Shown piece after piece: positions 11,365-23,925 of a stretch of DNA of 64,000 bases. The notes under the pieces were generated by a model that saw only the letters and a list, made by a program, of their open reading frames with translations, was not told the origin of the DNA and ran no database searches. Location: assembly GCF_000787575.1 (NCBI RefSeq), contig NW_012236495.1, positions 62,001 through 126,000 of the forward strand, read 5' to 3'. Each line of letters begins with the position of its first letter. Within the stretch, counting starts at the first letter, position 1. The translations under genes were made by a program, and so were the position numbers. Source of the DNA: Acytostelium subglobosum LB1. Taxonomy: Eukaryota > Evosea > Eumycetozoa > Acytosteliales > Acytosteliaceae.

Positions 11365-14270
11365 TTACATGCTTCCATCAACAAGGAGTGTGGGTGGAGT
11401 TGCACTTTGTTCTTCCAACGAGTCTTGGACTTGTTGGTCGTCACTAGGAATTATTTGTGTGGCCTCCTCAGATTCATGATGATGGTGTTGCTCTTGATCG
11501 ACATTTTCGTGTTCATGTTGTTGTTGTTCGTCTAGATGCTGATGATGTTCACTATATTCGCTCGGCAGTGTTGGATCAACTTCATAATGAACCTCACTAT
11601 CATCAATTGGCAGTGTTGGCATCAGTTCATCTGGTGTTGCCTCGATATGTGTATGATGCTCATCATTATGTTGCTCCATGTGTTCGTGGCTGTGATGTTG
11701 TTGTTGTTGATGTTGGTCGTCTTGTTGGTGAACATGATGATGCTCATCACCTTGTTCGATATGATGATGGTGATGGTGATGATGGTGTTGTTGATGTTGC
11801 TGATGTTGATCATCATGTATCAGTTCATCATGATGGTGATGATGATGATGATGGTAGTGATGTCCATCATTGTGCTCTTGGCCATCACTATTTGAATTGG
11901 CAACAGCTGATGTATATTCATCAGCTGGCAATGTAGCTGGTGTTTGTTCATATGAATTTGATTCCACAATAAGTGTGGCGGGTGTAGGGCTGACTGTTGA
12001 TGTCTCCATGTTGTCATTGTTGTTGTTATCGTTGTTGCTGTTGTTGTCGCCTTCGAATGTTTGTTCCTCCTCTGTATGATGGTGATGATGATGACTATGA
12101 TGACCATGATGTTGCTGCTCATGATGCTGATGCTCCTCAACATCTTTATCAGGTATCTCCATTTGTTTGTCATTGTCATTGTCATTGCCACCATCATTAT
12201 CATTGCCATTACCATTGTCAATGTCATTGTCATATTGCTTTGCTTGATGATGTTGTACATTCTCAGAGGATGTTGATGGAGATGTTGTTGAGCTCCTCTG
12301 CTTCTTCTCGTGGTTGAATAGGTCCAACAGATCATCTTGTGAGTCTGTATTCTGCTTTGATGATGGTGCTCGTTGCTTGCGCTTCTTCTGCTTTGAATCA
12401 TTGTTGGTGACAGTCGCCGCCTGGCCACCTGACGTCGACGATGAGTTGAATACACAAGGACTGTTCTTGATGGCTGTTGACTCAATCTCTGCATGGAGAT
12501 AATAGGCACCATTGTGCGTTGGGAAGAATGACACGCCAAGTATACCCGGCCCCACAACATAGATATATGCAGGATGTGGACCGGGAACGGGTTGCGGGCC
12601 TTCCAGGTAGATCTGAATGGGATGCGATGAGACTGGTCCGTAGCCACTGTGACTAGAGGTGGTTGTTGTTTGAACTGGGTTGTCCAGTGCGTCGCGAAGA
12701 TGTACATGAGCCGACATGACGCGTCCAGTTGTGATGGATAGCGGGGCAGTAAGCGAGAGGAATGTCATTTGAGGTGAGATTCGATTGAGTGCAGGGTCAT
12801 TGTTGAGTCCATCTCCCGCAGAGCTCCTGCCCAACTTTTGTGTTGGTGATGGTGACGTTGATGAGGGTCGCACGCGACTGGGTGTGTCCACGTCTTGATT
12901 CGTCTTGTTTGTCGGTGACACGTTCTGACGATGAGGGGAAGGAGTCGTACCCATGTTGCGAAGTATTGATCGATTGCTTGATCGATTGATTGATGGCGCA
13001 CCAATGTCATTGTCATTGTTATCGCTGTTGCTCCTGCTTCCGCTACTGTTGCTTACCCTGTCTGCACTTGAACGACCTACTGAAGAAGCAGGTTTGGAGT
13101 TTGAAGTGGTCGATGTGATAAAGGTGCCATTGATATCATGATCGCGATAAACCTGTTTGTGTTGCGTTGAATCCTCATCAGTGTCGTCATCATCCTCATT
13201 GTTGTCTGCTGCATCATCTGTCGTCTGCTGATGTTGCTGTGTTGGTGATGTTGTATTGGTATTGGAGAATGTCGTGCTGAATGACATTGCTCGGACCTTT
13301 GGCCTATAGACCATCGATGAGACAAAGTATTGATAGACAGGTGGTACAGTGGCCAACAACAATGGGAAGTTGACCCTACTCAACAAGTCTACATAGTCGA
13401 ATGCATCCTTGCATATTATACACACTGGACACGACCAGTTCTTCTCTTTGATCCACTCAAAGAAGTTCTATATGATGAGGAATGAGTGAGTGATCGATCA
13501 ATGAATCAGTCGTTGTTTGTCATGATGAACATACATAGCATGCCTCATAGTCAACCTCTTTGTCAATGACTATTCTAAAGTGTGATGGAGGTATGTTCAT
13601 CAAGTGACTGTTGGACACTATGAATTGGAATGCCTCAGCAGTGTTGAGCTTGATGATCATCTTGAGACGACCTCCACACTCCAGTGATTGTTGCTGAGTC
13701 GACAGTCCAATCCACAATACAGTAGCCTCACACTTGTCATAATCTGCAGTCTGTTGCTCGCGCAATGACAACATTATAAGCATCGATGACAACTTTATCA
13801 AGTCGCTACCAATGTTTGATTGATTGAGTGTCAGTATGAGTGTCAGTGATAATGAGTGTCAGTTAGACATGCTGGGTAAGTGAGACCATACCCTATTGCT
13901 TCCTTTAGTATATCATTCTTTTGTTGTTGTTTGCCCTTCCCAACTGGCTTCCTCTTCTTTATCAGCTTGCTCATTATCGTCTTGAGACCATACTGATGCA
14001 TCATCGATTGAATATGTGATACATTATTATCAATAGTCTCTATTAGTTGATCATCTGGAGCAGTGTGACATTGTTAGTATCCACGTCACAATGGTGGCAT
14101 CTATTAGACATACTTGTTGAGTCATCTTCTGTTGTGTTAACCTGGGTATTCAGATCATTCATTAAGCTAGTGATTGACTCTGTTAAATTGGCATCAATAG
14201 TTGACACTGTCCTCATTGACTCGACCAACGAGTTAAGTGACAAAGATAGTGTCGGTATACTATCCATCAT
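11365..14270 (-). CDS. Large His-rich protein with SP-RING-like and filamin-like segments
   Basis: Four exons (complement of 11365-13467, 13535-13805, 13892-14054, 14114-14270) give 897 residues. Residues 1-60 are helical and Ser/Thr-rich; ~60-200 form a conserved-looking globular part. At ~190-215 the joined exons read YEACYNFFEWIKEKNWSCPV followed by C, resembling the W-x-C-P-x-C half of a MIZ/SP-RING finger, although the upstream Cys/His ligands are not clear. Residues ~430-560 (ITTGRVMSAHVHLRDALDNP..., GPGILGVSFFPTHNGAYYLH, ending KNSPCVF) look like an Ig-like filamin/ABP repeat. From ~630 to the end the chain is dominated by His, Gln, Asp and Glu with several runs of 6-10 His. Possible roles: SUMO-ligase-like factor, metal-binding scaffold. 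Function unknown; domain calls are inference. Confidence 0.7.
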
Positions 14271-14442
14271 TATCTCTCATGAATCTGTGTATTTGTTTGA
14301 TCAAACGAATGAATGAGAGAGTGAGTGTGTTGTGGAGTCAAATGATTGAGTGGACCTCAGTAACTTCAAAGATGGGCATAATGAGGGAATCTGGATTAAC
14401 AGATGACTTTAAATCATTTATTGATTATGGGCAACAACCCAA

Positions 14443-15929
14443 CTACTTGACTACAACACCAACACCATAGTGAGTGTTACTCATCTGGACGAGTCCATCC
14501 TCAACTATTGAGAATCCACCTGTGAATAGTTGTGATTGATCATCCACTAATAGACCACCATCAAGGTCACCTCCATAATCTGATAGTATTGCCAATAGAT
14601 GTGCCGCTGCATTACTATTCAAAGATGATCCGACCATTGAACCAATCCAAACCTTCATACCAAGATCCCTAGCCTTTGTAATTGCTATCAACGCCTCCCT
14701 AACACCTCCAGTCTTCTCCAACTTGATGTTCACTCCATGTGCAATATCCTAAACATATTAATTAATACCATGTCACTCAATCAATCATTCAATCAATTCG
14801 ATCACTTACAATTAAGTTATCAATGTCATCTGCGTTGCAAACTGATTCATCTGCGAATATGACTAGACCATGCCTGTGGTACTCCTCCTTGATGTGGACC
14901 CATTGTTGAATAACTGGATCGTCTTTGATTGATTGATTACCCTTGGTTGTCTCAACCGGGAATGGTTGCTCAATCATTGATATAATGTTGGTGAGTGTTG
15001 AGAGATATGGAAGATACTTGAGGGCAATCTCCGGTGTCCATGATGAATTGGCATCGATTGATATCTTTGTAATTGGTTTGTTGATTGATTGACAAAGTTC
15101 CAATATTGTCTTTACAATCAATACTCCACGATCAAAGTCAGAGTCCAACTTGATCTTAATATATCTCGTATACTTTAGACCAAATTCCAAACAATCAATT
15201 ATCTGTTCCATTGTTGGGCACAATGATACAGTATAATAGAATGGTAGTTCCTTGCACTCCACTGATGATGACACTAGTTTGTATAACTACATGATAAAGT
15301 TAGTATTCAAGTTTGATCAATGTCATGTGATTGATCACACACTGGCATTTTGAGATGTTTGGACCAACAATCAAGTATGGCTGTTTCGATGCATGACCTG
15401 GCAGCGAATGAGTAGTCCTTGGTATTCTTGCTACATTTGTCCAATCTTTCCAAGAGGTATATGAATGGACTTTGATTGATTGTTGTGGTTGTTGTTTCAG
15501 ATCGAACTGATTGGAAGTAGTGTGATGGTAGTTTGGAGAATGGATCGTATAAAGTTGTAGTTGTTGTTGAAGCTATATCTGGTATGTTGGTTGTAACATT
15601 GCCAAACAACTTTAGTTCTTCAAAGTATGTTTGACAATAATCTACTATGTCATTGTAATCTGCAAAGTAACAGAGAGGCTTCTTTGGAGGGACTCCACAT
15701 TCACCATATCCAAAGACACCATTAACAGTGATTGTTATAAGTGCATTGTTTCTAACTGTTGTCAATGAATGAGCAGTACTAATAATGTTTGTTTGGTTAA
15801 ACCTCAGTCAATCAAACAAAGTTTGTATAACTATATTGCTTACCCGAATGGATTTCTCAAGTTCAATCTATAAGGACTAAGAACAATCTTGATTATATCA
15901 TCTAGATTATATCTTAAACTGACTTCCAT
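14443..15929 (-). CDS. Enolase-superfamily enzyme, dipeptide epimerase / MLE-like
   Basis: Four exons (complement of 14443-14748, 14810-15286, 15343-15778, 15844-15929), 434 residues. It has the N-terminal capping region (ALITITVNGVFGYGECGVPP) and the modified TIM barrel with the muconate-lactonizing subgroup residues in order: K-x-K in YIKIKLDSDFD, metal Asp in SIDANSSW, Glu in MIEQPFP, Asp in IFADESVC, and the second Lys in VNIKLEKTGG. This Lys/Lys pair fits L-Ala-D/L-Glu or other dipeptide epimerases better than mandelate racemase. Two Thr-rich insertions break the capping domain. Substrate is not decidable from sequence. About 170 bp separates it from the His-rich gene. Confidence 0.85.
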
Positions 15930-16770
15930 TGTATTATTTATGTTTGTTTATATGTATATATGTTTGAACAGGTCTACTACTTCAGATCAAAGTAACAAGT
16001 AGTCGAGAGAGCACAGCTCATTCGAATCAAAGGTCATCCATCATCTTACAAAATATCTGAACTTTTAGATATTTTCATCAGATTCATTTAGTCCAATTCA
16101 GAACATTAGTTCCTCATTACCTATTTCTCCACCTCTATCTCTATCCTCTATCTCTATCTCTATCTCTATCTCCACATACTATCACTCATTGATACATGTC
16201 ATTGTATACCCCCAACAAGTGTTTGATTGATTGACATTCATTGTGGTTGTTCAATTCAGATGACACCTGTGGTGTGCTTCTCGCTCACATGTACAACACA
16301 ACTCAACAACACCAACAACACAAATAATAAAACACACGTTGAAATGGATAGAGAGTGGTGGGCGAAAGAGATAGAGATACCAAGAGGCCGCTTAATACTT
16401 TGAAACAACATCATATATCCTGGCCTCGCCTCATAAATGCCAATATACCTTATTCCAATTGAGTTCGTTGTACAACGAGAATTAATTAAACGTATTACAG
16501 TCGCCTCAAATTAACTCCTGATGCCCTACCCCGGACTACCTTACCCTACCAACGTCAACTCTGATTGGTTGTGTAATCCTTACATATTCCTGTTGTATAT
16601 GATTCCGTCGATTGACTTTACAATCAGACATTTAAACATTATCCCTTTATATCCAACTGGTACTCAATCCATACCTATTTAAAGGCAATGAATTCATTCT
16701 AAATCCATCATCAAATCAATCAATATCAATCAAACAATATCAATCAATCAATCAAACAATCAAACTAACA
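15930..16770. other. Divergent intergenic region
   Basis: 841 bp between the epimerase (-) and the CBM49-like gene (+). It contains a pyrimidine-rich ctctat/tctctat tandem at about 16128-16175 and, close to the downstream gene, a Goldberg-Hogness-like tatttaaa at about 16675-16683 and repeated atcaatcaa up to the start codon. No coding potential seen. Confidence 0.55.
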
Positions 16771-17148
16771 ATGAATATCAAACTTATTATTATTTCCACC
16801 CTTGTTGTACTTTGTGCAGCACATGTCACCTTTGGAGCCAACCTTGATTCCTTCCCATTCGACCTGACCCAGACCAAGACCGCAACATGGAATGATGGTG
16901 AAAAGACATTCTCAACATTTGATTGCCAACTCATTAACTTGTCGACACAGACCGTATCGCTGACCGAGATCACCGCCAGTAAGGCACCAGTAGCCGTATG
17001 GGGTGCTCTGTCCTACTCTGCCACCACCAAGTTCCCCGTTCAATCGTGGGCTCAATCCATCAGTCCAAATGGTACCGTCAACTTTGGATATCTCGTAGAC
17101 TGTGCAGGTGCCATCAGCTGGTCATGGTGCAACCACAATGACGTCTAA
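16771..17148 (+). CDS. Small secreted CBM49-like cellulose-binding protein
   Basis: Single exon, 125 residues. Residues 1-22 form a clear signal peptide ending near VTFGA. The mature part is one domain: TWNDGEKTFSTFDCQLINLS..., VAVWGALSYS, KFPVQSWAQSISPNGTVNFG followed by Y. This matches the CBM49 pattern (W..G..y....v.N, W.l, lP.W...i..G.s..FGYI) of dictyostelid and plant cellulose-binding proteins. Two Cys (in FDCQL and VDCAG) could pair. The protein would be exported and bind cellulose in sheath, stalk or cyst wall. A TATA-like element at ~16675 and the AT-rich leader suggest strong regulated expression; aataaa follows at ~17182. Confidence 0.7.
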   Translation: MNIKLIIISTLVVLCAAHVTFGANLDSFPFDLTQTKTATWNDGEKTFSTFDCQLINLSTQTVSLTEITASKAPVAVWGALSYSATTKFPVQSWAQSISPNGTVNFGYLVDCAGAISWSWCNHNDV

Positions 17149-17640
17149 GTCATGTGTCCAAGGATTGTATTAATACTATCAAATAAACTTATATTCTTAT
17201 TCAATCACATTCAATCAATCTTGAGTGAACACTACATTCTGATCATATGATTTGGTTGATTGAAGTGTCAACTGATGACCAGTGAGTGAACGAATGACAT
17301 GTGTGACAAAATGAATGTCTACCCAGCCCTGGGTCACACTCAACTTTTGATTTGAAATATCACAATAATGAAAAAAATAAAATCAAATTGTTTATTTTTA
17401 ATGCTTGATACTGTTTTTCAGCAGAGATAGAGAAGGAAGAATGAGGTGTGTGTGGGTGAAAGGAGAGCTCTCATCCCCACTCACACACACTACCCAGACT
17501 GACACTCAACAAAGATCCTCATTCATTCGTCGACTTTAGAAATCACTCAACTCACAGTCAGTCTTCATCATCCATCATCTCCACTTATTATTATTATCTA
17601 TTTTATTACATATTATATATTACATATATCATCAACAAGG
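17149..17640. other. Intergenic spacer upstream of V-ATPase C
   Basis: About 490 bp. It holds the polyadenylation-like aataaa of the CBM49-like gene (~17182) and an AT-rich leader (tattatatattacatatatc) just before the vatC start. No ORF or RNA gene recognised. Confidence 0.5.
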
Positions 17641-19230
17641 ATGTCTTCTGAAAGTCAAGTGTCGTGGTTGATCTCAGCACCAAACAGATCGGTCGGTGAT
17701 GTCTTTGACATTGTCAACACCAAGACTGCCAAGGAGGCCAACCTCTCTGTGAACATCAAGTTCAATGTATGATCGCGATCAGCACAGGTGGAAGACGAGA
17801 ATGAATGAGCGAGCGATGTCGATGAGAAGCAGGATGATCGATCAGGAACAACACACTAACACCTTGTTGTTGATGTTGTATTAGATTCCAGCACTCAGAG
17901 TAGGAACACTTAACTCTTTGATCACACTCAATGATGAGTTGCAAAAGATTGATGCTTTTGTAGAGTTGACTTCAAAGAGAATCAGCAAGCAGTTGTCGGA
18001 TCTCTCTGGTGCCAAGCCAACCAAGGAGAAGTCCATCTCGATCAATGGTCACACCATTCCACAGTACCTCAACCAGTTCAAGTGGGACGATGCCAAGTAC
18101 AACCCCAAGTCATCGCTGCAAGAGATCGTCGACAAGATATTCAATGTATGTTTGACCTGTCACATCCAGAGTCTCTGGATCATGGAATATATACCTAACC
18201 TAACCAATGGCACGTGATGCCATCAACTCCAAACAGACAGTGACCAAGTTGGATGAGGACCTCAAGACCAAGACTGGAGAGTTCAACACTTTGAACTCTG
18301 CTCTTCAGGCTGAGGAGAAGAAGTTGATGTAAGTGGAGATGAGACGCACGTCATCAAGATTAGCTAGCTAACACCAATGAATGAATGGGATGACATACAC
18401 ACATATTACAGGGGCAACCTCCAGGTTAAGACATTGACAAACGTTGTAGCACCAGAGATGAACGTTCAAACCGAATACTTGACCACCGCCTTTATCGTCG
18501 TTCCACTTAACAATGAGAACGACTTCCTGACTCACTATGAGTGCTTCGATGAGAAGGTCGCCGATGAGAACTTCAAATACGTTCTCTTCAGATCTGCCAA
18601 GTATGTTTAATCACATGAGTGGCCGACTGACTGGCACTGATCACTAACATTATCATCATAACCGCCAACCAACAACAGGAGGATAGAGGCTGACAACGAG
18701 TATGTCCTCTATTCAGTATGTGTATTTAAACGATTTTATGAGAACTTCAAGCAGAGGTGCTCCGAGAGAAAGTATGCATCATCCAATCAATCAATCAATC
18801 AATCAATGATGTTGGGACCATTCATCAAACTAACAATCAATCAAATCAAACTAGGTGGTACTTGAGAGACTACAAAGCAGAGACTGACAACAAGCCAAGT
18901 CAAGATAGATCCAAGCTTACTGAGGATCAGAGGAACTACAAGGCATCGTTCATGAGATGGTGCCGTCTGAATTTCCCAGAGTCGTTCATGGCTTGGATCC
19001 ATTTGAAGGTGTTGAGGATATTCGTCGAGTCTGTACTTCGCTTTGGCATTCCAATCAACTTCCAGGCGATCCTGATGAGACCCGTCAAGAAGGAGGACAA
19101 GAGACTCAGAGATATACTGTACAACGAATTCAAGTATCTGGGAGCACAGCACACCAGCTCCAAGGGAGAGGAGGAGAGCTCAGAGAAGTTTTATCCATAC
19201 GTCTACATCCCAATCGACTGGGAGCTATAA
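17641..19230 (+). CDS. vatC: V-type proton ATPase subunit C
   Basis: Six exons (17641-17766, 17885-18145, 18237-18328, 18412-18600, 18679-18771, 18855-19230), 378 residues, the normal length. Subunit C bridges the V1 ring and the stators and governs reversible assembly of the proton pump on endolysosomes and contractile vacuole. Seen: WLISAPNRSVGDVFDIVNTK at the N-terminus, YLTTAFIVVPLNNENDFLTH, and the highly conserved SFMAWIHLKVLRIFVESVLR then FGIPINFQAILMRP (human [20 protein letters not shown]). The exon 3 start at 18237 is the best in-phase choice; an acceptor 4 bp later breaks the frame. Confidence 0.94.
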
Positions 19231-20221
19231 GTGCAGTGTCTTGTCAGGACCCTTTGCTTGCGACATTCAACACTTCAACAACATCATCATCATCATCATC
19301 ACACTCAAGTCTCTGTGTGTGTAGCGACTTGGCCTACTCCGACAAGTCACGCATGCGCAGCCACCTGTCCGTTCGTCCCATCTTGCAACAAACTAACCAT
19401 CATCTAAATACTTAATATCATCATCATCATGGAGTCAATAATAAAAGCTTATATAATCATGTGGATGCATCAAGAGTAATAACAAACAAGACGATAGATG
19501 GATGGATTCCAGCAATGACCTCTCCCTACCTGTAGGTTAGTTTAGGTGATGTTGGTTGACAAGACCCAACCCATCATCAATTGATTGCATCCCACCACCG
19601 ATCTGGGTTAGATCAAAGGGTGTGTGTGTTGTGATTGATGAGTGGTTTGTGGTGATTGATTGATGGCTATCATAACGATGGGGTTTGTGGACCATGTCTC
19701 ATGATTGAATGTCTGTCTAGTCTGAATGAATGAATGATTGAATGAATGAAAGATCGTTGTTGTTGTTGATGTTGTGTTGCCCTCTGACGAACTATCAACC
19801 ATACGTACACTACAATACATACTAGTAGTGGTACTAGTACAACATCGTCATTCATCATCATACATCATACATCATACATACATCCAACAATCAATATTAT
19901 CTCTACCAATCCAATATATATCTCCAACATCATTAACACAACAATCGTGTTGTAATACCATTACACTTACATTTATTTATTTATTTATTTATAAATCAAT
20001 CAATCAATCTTTATCTGATCAGCAGACACAGATCAATCTTAACCTTTAATCTTAAGATATATTGTTGTTGTTGAAGTATTTGTTTCCGACCAAACAGAAT
20101 CTTGTGATTGCTTTGGGTCGCGCACACTCACTAAAGTTGATGTGACACAACTACAACAACTACTACGACGACGAACAACAATAACTTAGCTAAGTTCATT
20201 AATATCATAAACGACGCGACG
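19231..20221. other. Intergenic region
   Basis: About 990 bp between vatC and the ankyrin gene. It carries an aataaaa polyadenylation-like signal (~19440), ATTT repeats (tttatttatttatttat, ~19974-19991), catcat/acatacat repeats (~19855-19885), and an AT-rich leader before 20222. Short ORFs here are low-complexity and unsupported. Confidence 0.5.
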
Positions 20222-23200
20222 ATGACATCGTTCAAAGCGATTCAATTGGAGAAGCATTATATTAATAATGTTTCCGAGCTATTCAATCATCTTTGTTCGA
20301 TCAAGTTGCCTCCATCGGCAGCCACACTCATTCAAAGCAGCCATCATCATCATCCAGGAGTGGGCACCCTGAGGCACTCACATAGTTTACCATCAATGGT
20401 TGCCAAACAACAACAACAACAGCAGTCACTACAACAACAATTACAACAGGAATGTAGTAGTAATAGTACAAACTATAACAACACGTCACCAAATGTTTAT
20501 GCAACTAGTCCAACAGGGACAGGTCCATCTGGCCTGGCGGGTTTGATCAAAGAGAAGGCATCCACATCAGTCAGCATCACAACTACACACTTTGGAACAC
20601 TGAGGAAGAAGGATAGAGTTGTGGTGGCTGACCTCCAGGACAAGGCCAATCGCGAGGTTGAATATCTAAAGATGATCGTAAGTGTTATTGGAATGGAATC
20701 ATTCAAGATATGGCCGTGATCACAACTAACACTCACCATCACTTAAGGACGATGTATCACCATGCCTCAATGCCATCCACCAACTAATGACTGTTAAACA
20801 CTTGTCATTGGCCAGTGTATTTAGAGAGAGGATGACACGTGCCAGGTCAACATTGTCATGTGCCGCCATACAACATCTAACATTGTTGTGCCAGTATTAT
20901 GTGGCCATGTCAGATCAGTTCAATGTGGATAAGATTAGAGCCAATATAGTGATGGCCGAACAGTTGTTGACATACCTCAACACATACTCTGTGGACTGTG
21001 ACAACTGTTTTGTTGGTCTGATGCCTCATGAGGACCTCCTTTTCAAGCTGGCCAAGGACTTTGACTCGATCAACGCCATCAACCCATTGGCCAATGATCT
21101 GGGGCAGCAGCTCTCGTCCAACATATCAACGACACGCGAGCAACTTCTCGTCAACATTATCAACTGGTCAGCAATCTCTGATAATATCCAGTTGTCCAAA
21201 GCCGTGCGCCGCTACGCTTCAATCTTACGCGGGGTCGACAAGATAAAGCGTGGAGACATAGTAATTGTGCGCTTCCCAGAGGACAGGAAGAGCTTCAGTG
21301 GGCACAAGGCCGCTGCCATCGCATCAGGTCAATCACCAAGTGTAAATAGTGTACATAACATCAACAACAACGCTGTAGGCAACACCAACAATGGTGCGAG
21401 TAGTAGTTCTGGTGTGGGAGGCAATGGTACCACTCACAGGAACAGCTTTAGCTTGGCGCGACAATCCAGCCAGAGCAACATTGTCACGATGCAGGAGTAC
21501 TTGGACAGACGCGCGTTCCAGCCCAAGGCTCTGTTTGCCAGATTCAACGGGGACCGCACATCACACACGATAAATGTATGGCTGAACGCCGAGGAGACAG
21601 AGTTCCTGGTCGTGGGAATCGAGGATGTGTTGTTACTCAACAAGTCGACGATCGAATGTATCCGCGAGCATCGCAATGTAGACAAGATTGTACAGTCACC
21701 ACTCGAGCGTTTCTACGCGCAGATCATCGAAGAGAGCAAGCTGCACACGATCAACTACCTGTCAGAGAGCGGCGTGGACATGTCATTCTTTATTGGCGAG
21801 TGCGCGGCTCCGTCGCTCCTGGACCTGGAGCGTCTGCGAGCCATCGAGTCGACGTTCAAACAGATGTGGGATTTGGCCGACCACCCGACATTCCGCGCGC
21901 TCGAGCTCGGCATGAAGGAGCGCATCGACAAGTTCTTTGCCGACACAGACCACCGCCTGTTCTTCATGCCCAAGTATGAGAGCATCATTGTGGACATCCG
22001 TGGCCAACATCATCTGACGCTGGCGCGAAACAAGCTCCGACAGCTGCTGTGCGAATGCGAGCTGCTCTTTGACAAGATCAAGTTGGAGAAGCGTGACATT
22101 CTCAATGGCACCATCAAGAACCAGATCACCGAGTGGTGGCTTAAGCTGATTGAGACCAAGACCAACGCGTTCCTACAGGAGCGTGGTTACAACTTTGGCG
22201 CCATACCCGAGAACTATATCGAACAGCCTCCAAACAACATGAAGGATGTGATCAAGAACCTGGCCCTAATCAAACGAATACTGGATTCAAAGTTGAATGG
22301 AAATGCCATCGACACGATGGACTTCGATAGTAGTAGCGCCAACTCCACACCTAGCACGCGTAGTTCTACCCTCTCCAATGTCATTAGTGAACATATCAAC
22401 AGCAATCAATCAGGCAGTAGCTCACCAATGATTGAACCACACTCATTATCTCCAAGGTCAAATGGCAGTTCCCCTATCAAGGATGCTGCCGCTGCAGCCC
22501 CGAGTCCATCTTCATCAACTACAACCGTTGATCAATCAACGTCCAATAAGTGCGCCTCACCAGTGTTGCTGATCAAGGAGTTGCGACAAGAGATACAACC
22601 TGTAATCAACACGTTCATCAAGAAGAGTCATATTGTGTTGAGCGAGATGCTTGGACTGCCACTATCCAACGTCACGGTCCAGGTGGCCTCAGAGCGACTG
22701 AAAGATCGAAGACAGCAACAACAGATAGATGAGCAGTTGGCATCAAGTATCGATGACTTGCTGTCCGACCTCGAGTATCTTCGAGAGATGATACACTTGG
22801 AGGATGCGACGACGAGTGAGCGCAGTTTACACATCGTTCCTATAAGTGGATTGGTGATGAACACATTCGCTCGCATTGAGAATGAGCTCAAGACTGTGGT
22901 AGAGCTATGGAACAGTTCCAGTATGTTTGTTTCGGCCATGGACGGTGCTGACCCAACGGGCAAGACCCCCTTACAAGGACCAGTCAAGCCATTGAACGGC
23001 GATCAAAAGTCTGAACTTCATCTCGCCGTGACTGAGGAGAGGCTGGAGGACATAAAGACCATCCTGGCGGACAATGGATCAGCATCGATTAACTTCACAG
23101 ATGTCAATGGATGGACGCCACTACACTCTGCCGCGCACTCTGGTAACGCAGACGTGTGCATGTTGTTGCTCTCCGTCCCCAACATAAGTGTATCGCTAAA

Positions 23201-23813
23201 GAACCGCGATGGCGCATCCATTCTACACTACATGGTGCGCCACACTCTAACCGACAGCCGCAAGCAAGTCGTCCAAACACTGTTGGACAAGGGCCTGGAC
23301 ATCAACACTGGCAGCCGGCACGGCGAGACTCCACTACACTCTGCATGCTTCCGCGGCGTCGACGATGTCGTATTGTTCCTCATTCAGAATGGTGCCAATG
23401 TCAATGCCATCACCAATGGAGGTGAGACGGCGTTACACTACGCCGTGACAGCAGGTCGCGCAAGCATCGTATCCACACTACTACAACATGGCGCACAGGC
23501 ACATATCCGATCAAAGCGTGGCACACCATTGGAGATTGCCAACAACTTCAAACTTCATGCCATTGCTACATTGATCAATGCTGTATTGCAGGCGACTGCT
23601 GGAGGTGGTGGAACTGCTTCATCTTCGTCCGACACCACAACATCAATGAAGACTACGACACAATCATTATCTTTCAATCAGACTAATCCCAGTGCTGGCG
23701 GAACTGGAACCAACAACAGCAGGACAGGAGGTATGGAGCGTGGCGAGAGGTTCAAGATAGGAGGTGCCAGACTTGGTATGCCATCATCCACAAGTACAAG
23801 TGCCAACCAATAA
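20222..23813 (+). CDS. Large ankyrin-repeat protein with novel N-terminal region
   Basis: Two exons (20222-20677, 20748-23813), 1173 residues. Residues 1-150 contain Q-rich and Ser-rich spacers. Residues ~155-700 are mostly globular and helical, with aromatic/charged blocks such as YLNTYSVDCDNCFVGLMPHE, LFFMPKYESIIVDIRGQHHL and ITEWWLKLIETKTNAFLQER; a Ser-rich linker follows (~700-790). Residues ~915-1090 contain about five ankyrin repeats, including VNGWTPLHSAAHSGNADVCM, RHGETPLHSACFRGVDDVVL and NGGETALHYAVTAGRASIVS. The tail is Gly/Ser/Thr-rich. I do not recognise the central region; no kinase, GAP or GEF motif is evident. Likely a cytosolic scaffold. Confidence 0.85.
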
Positions 23814-23925
23814 CAAACCTTAGTATAGTATGTATGTAATATTGAATGACTTTGGATTGATTGATTTATTCGCCAGCTTTCCATATGAGTTTGATTGATT
23901 GTTGCAATCAATGGGATGTCCTATT

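Noticed and set aside
11457-11936. Plus-strand open frames rich in Val, Asp and Met/Leu across the His-rich gene
   Set aside because: Shadows of CAT/CAC repeats read in other frames or on the other strand.
16128-16175. ctctat tandem repeats considered as a CRISPR-like or regulatory array
   Set aside because: No spacers between units; a simple pyrimidine microsatellite.
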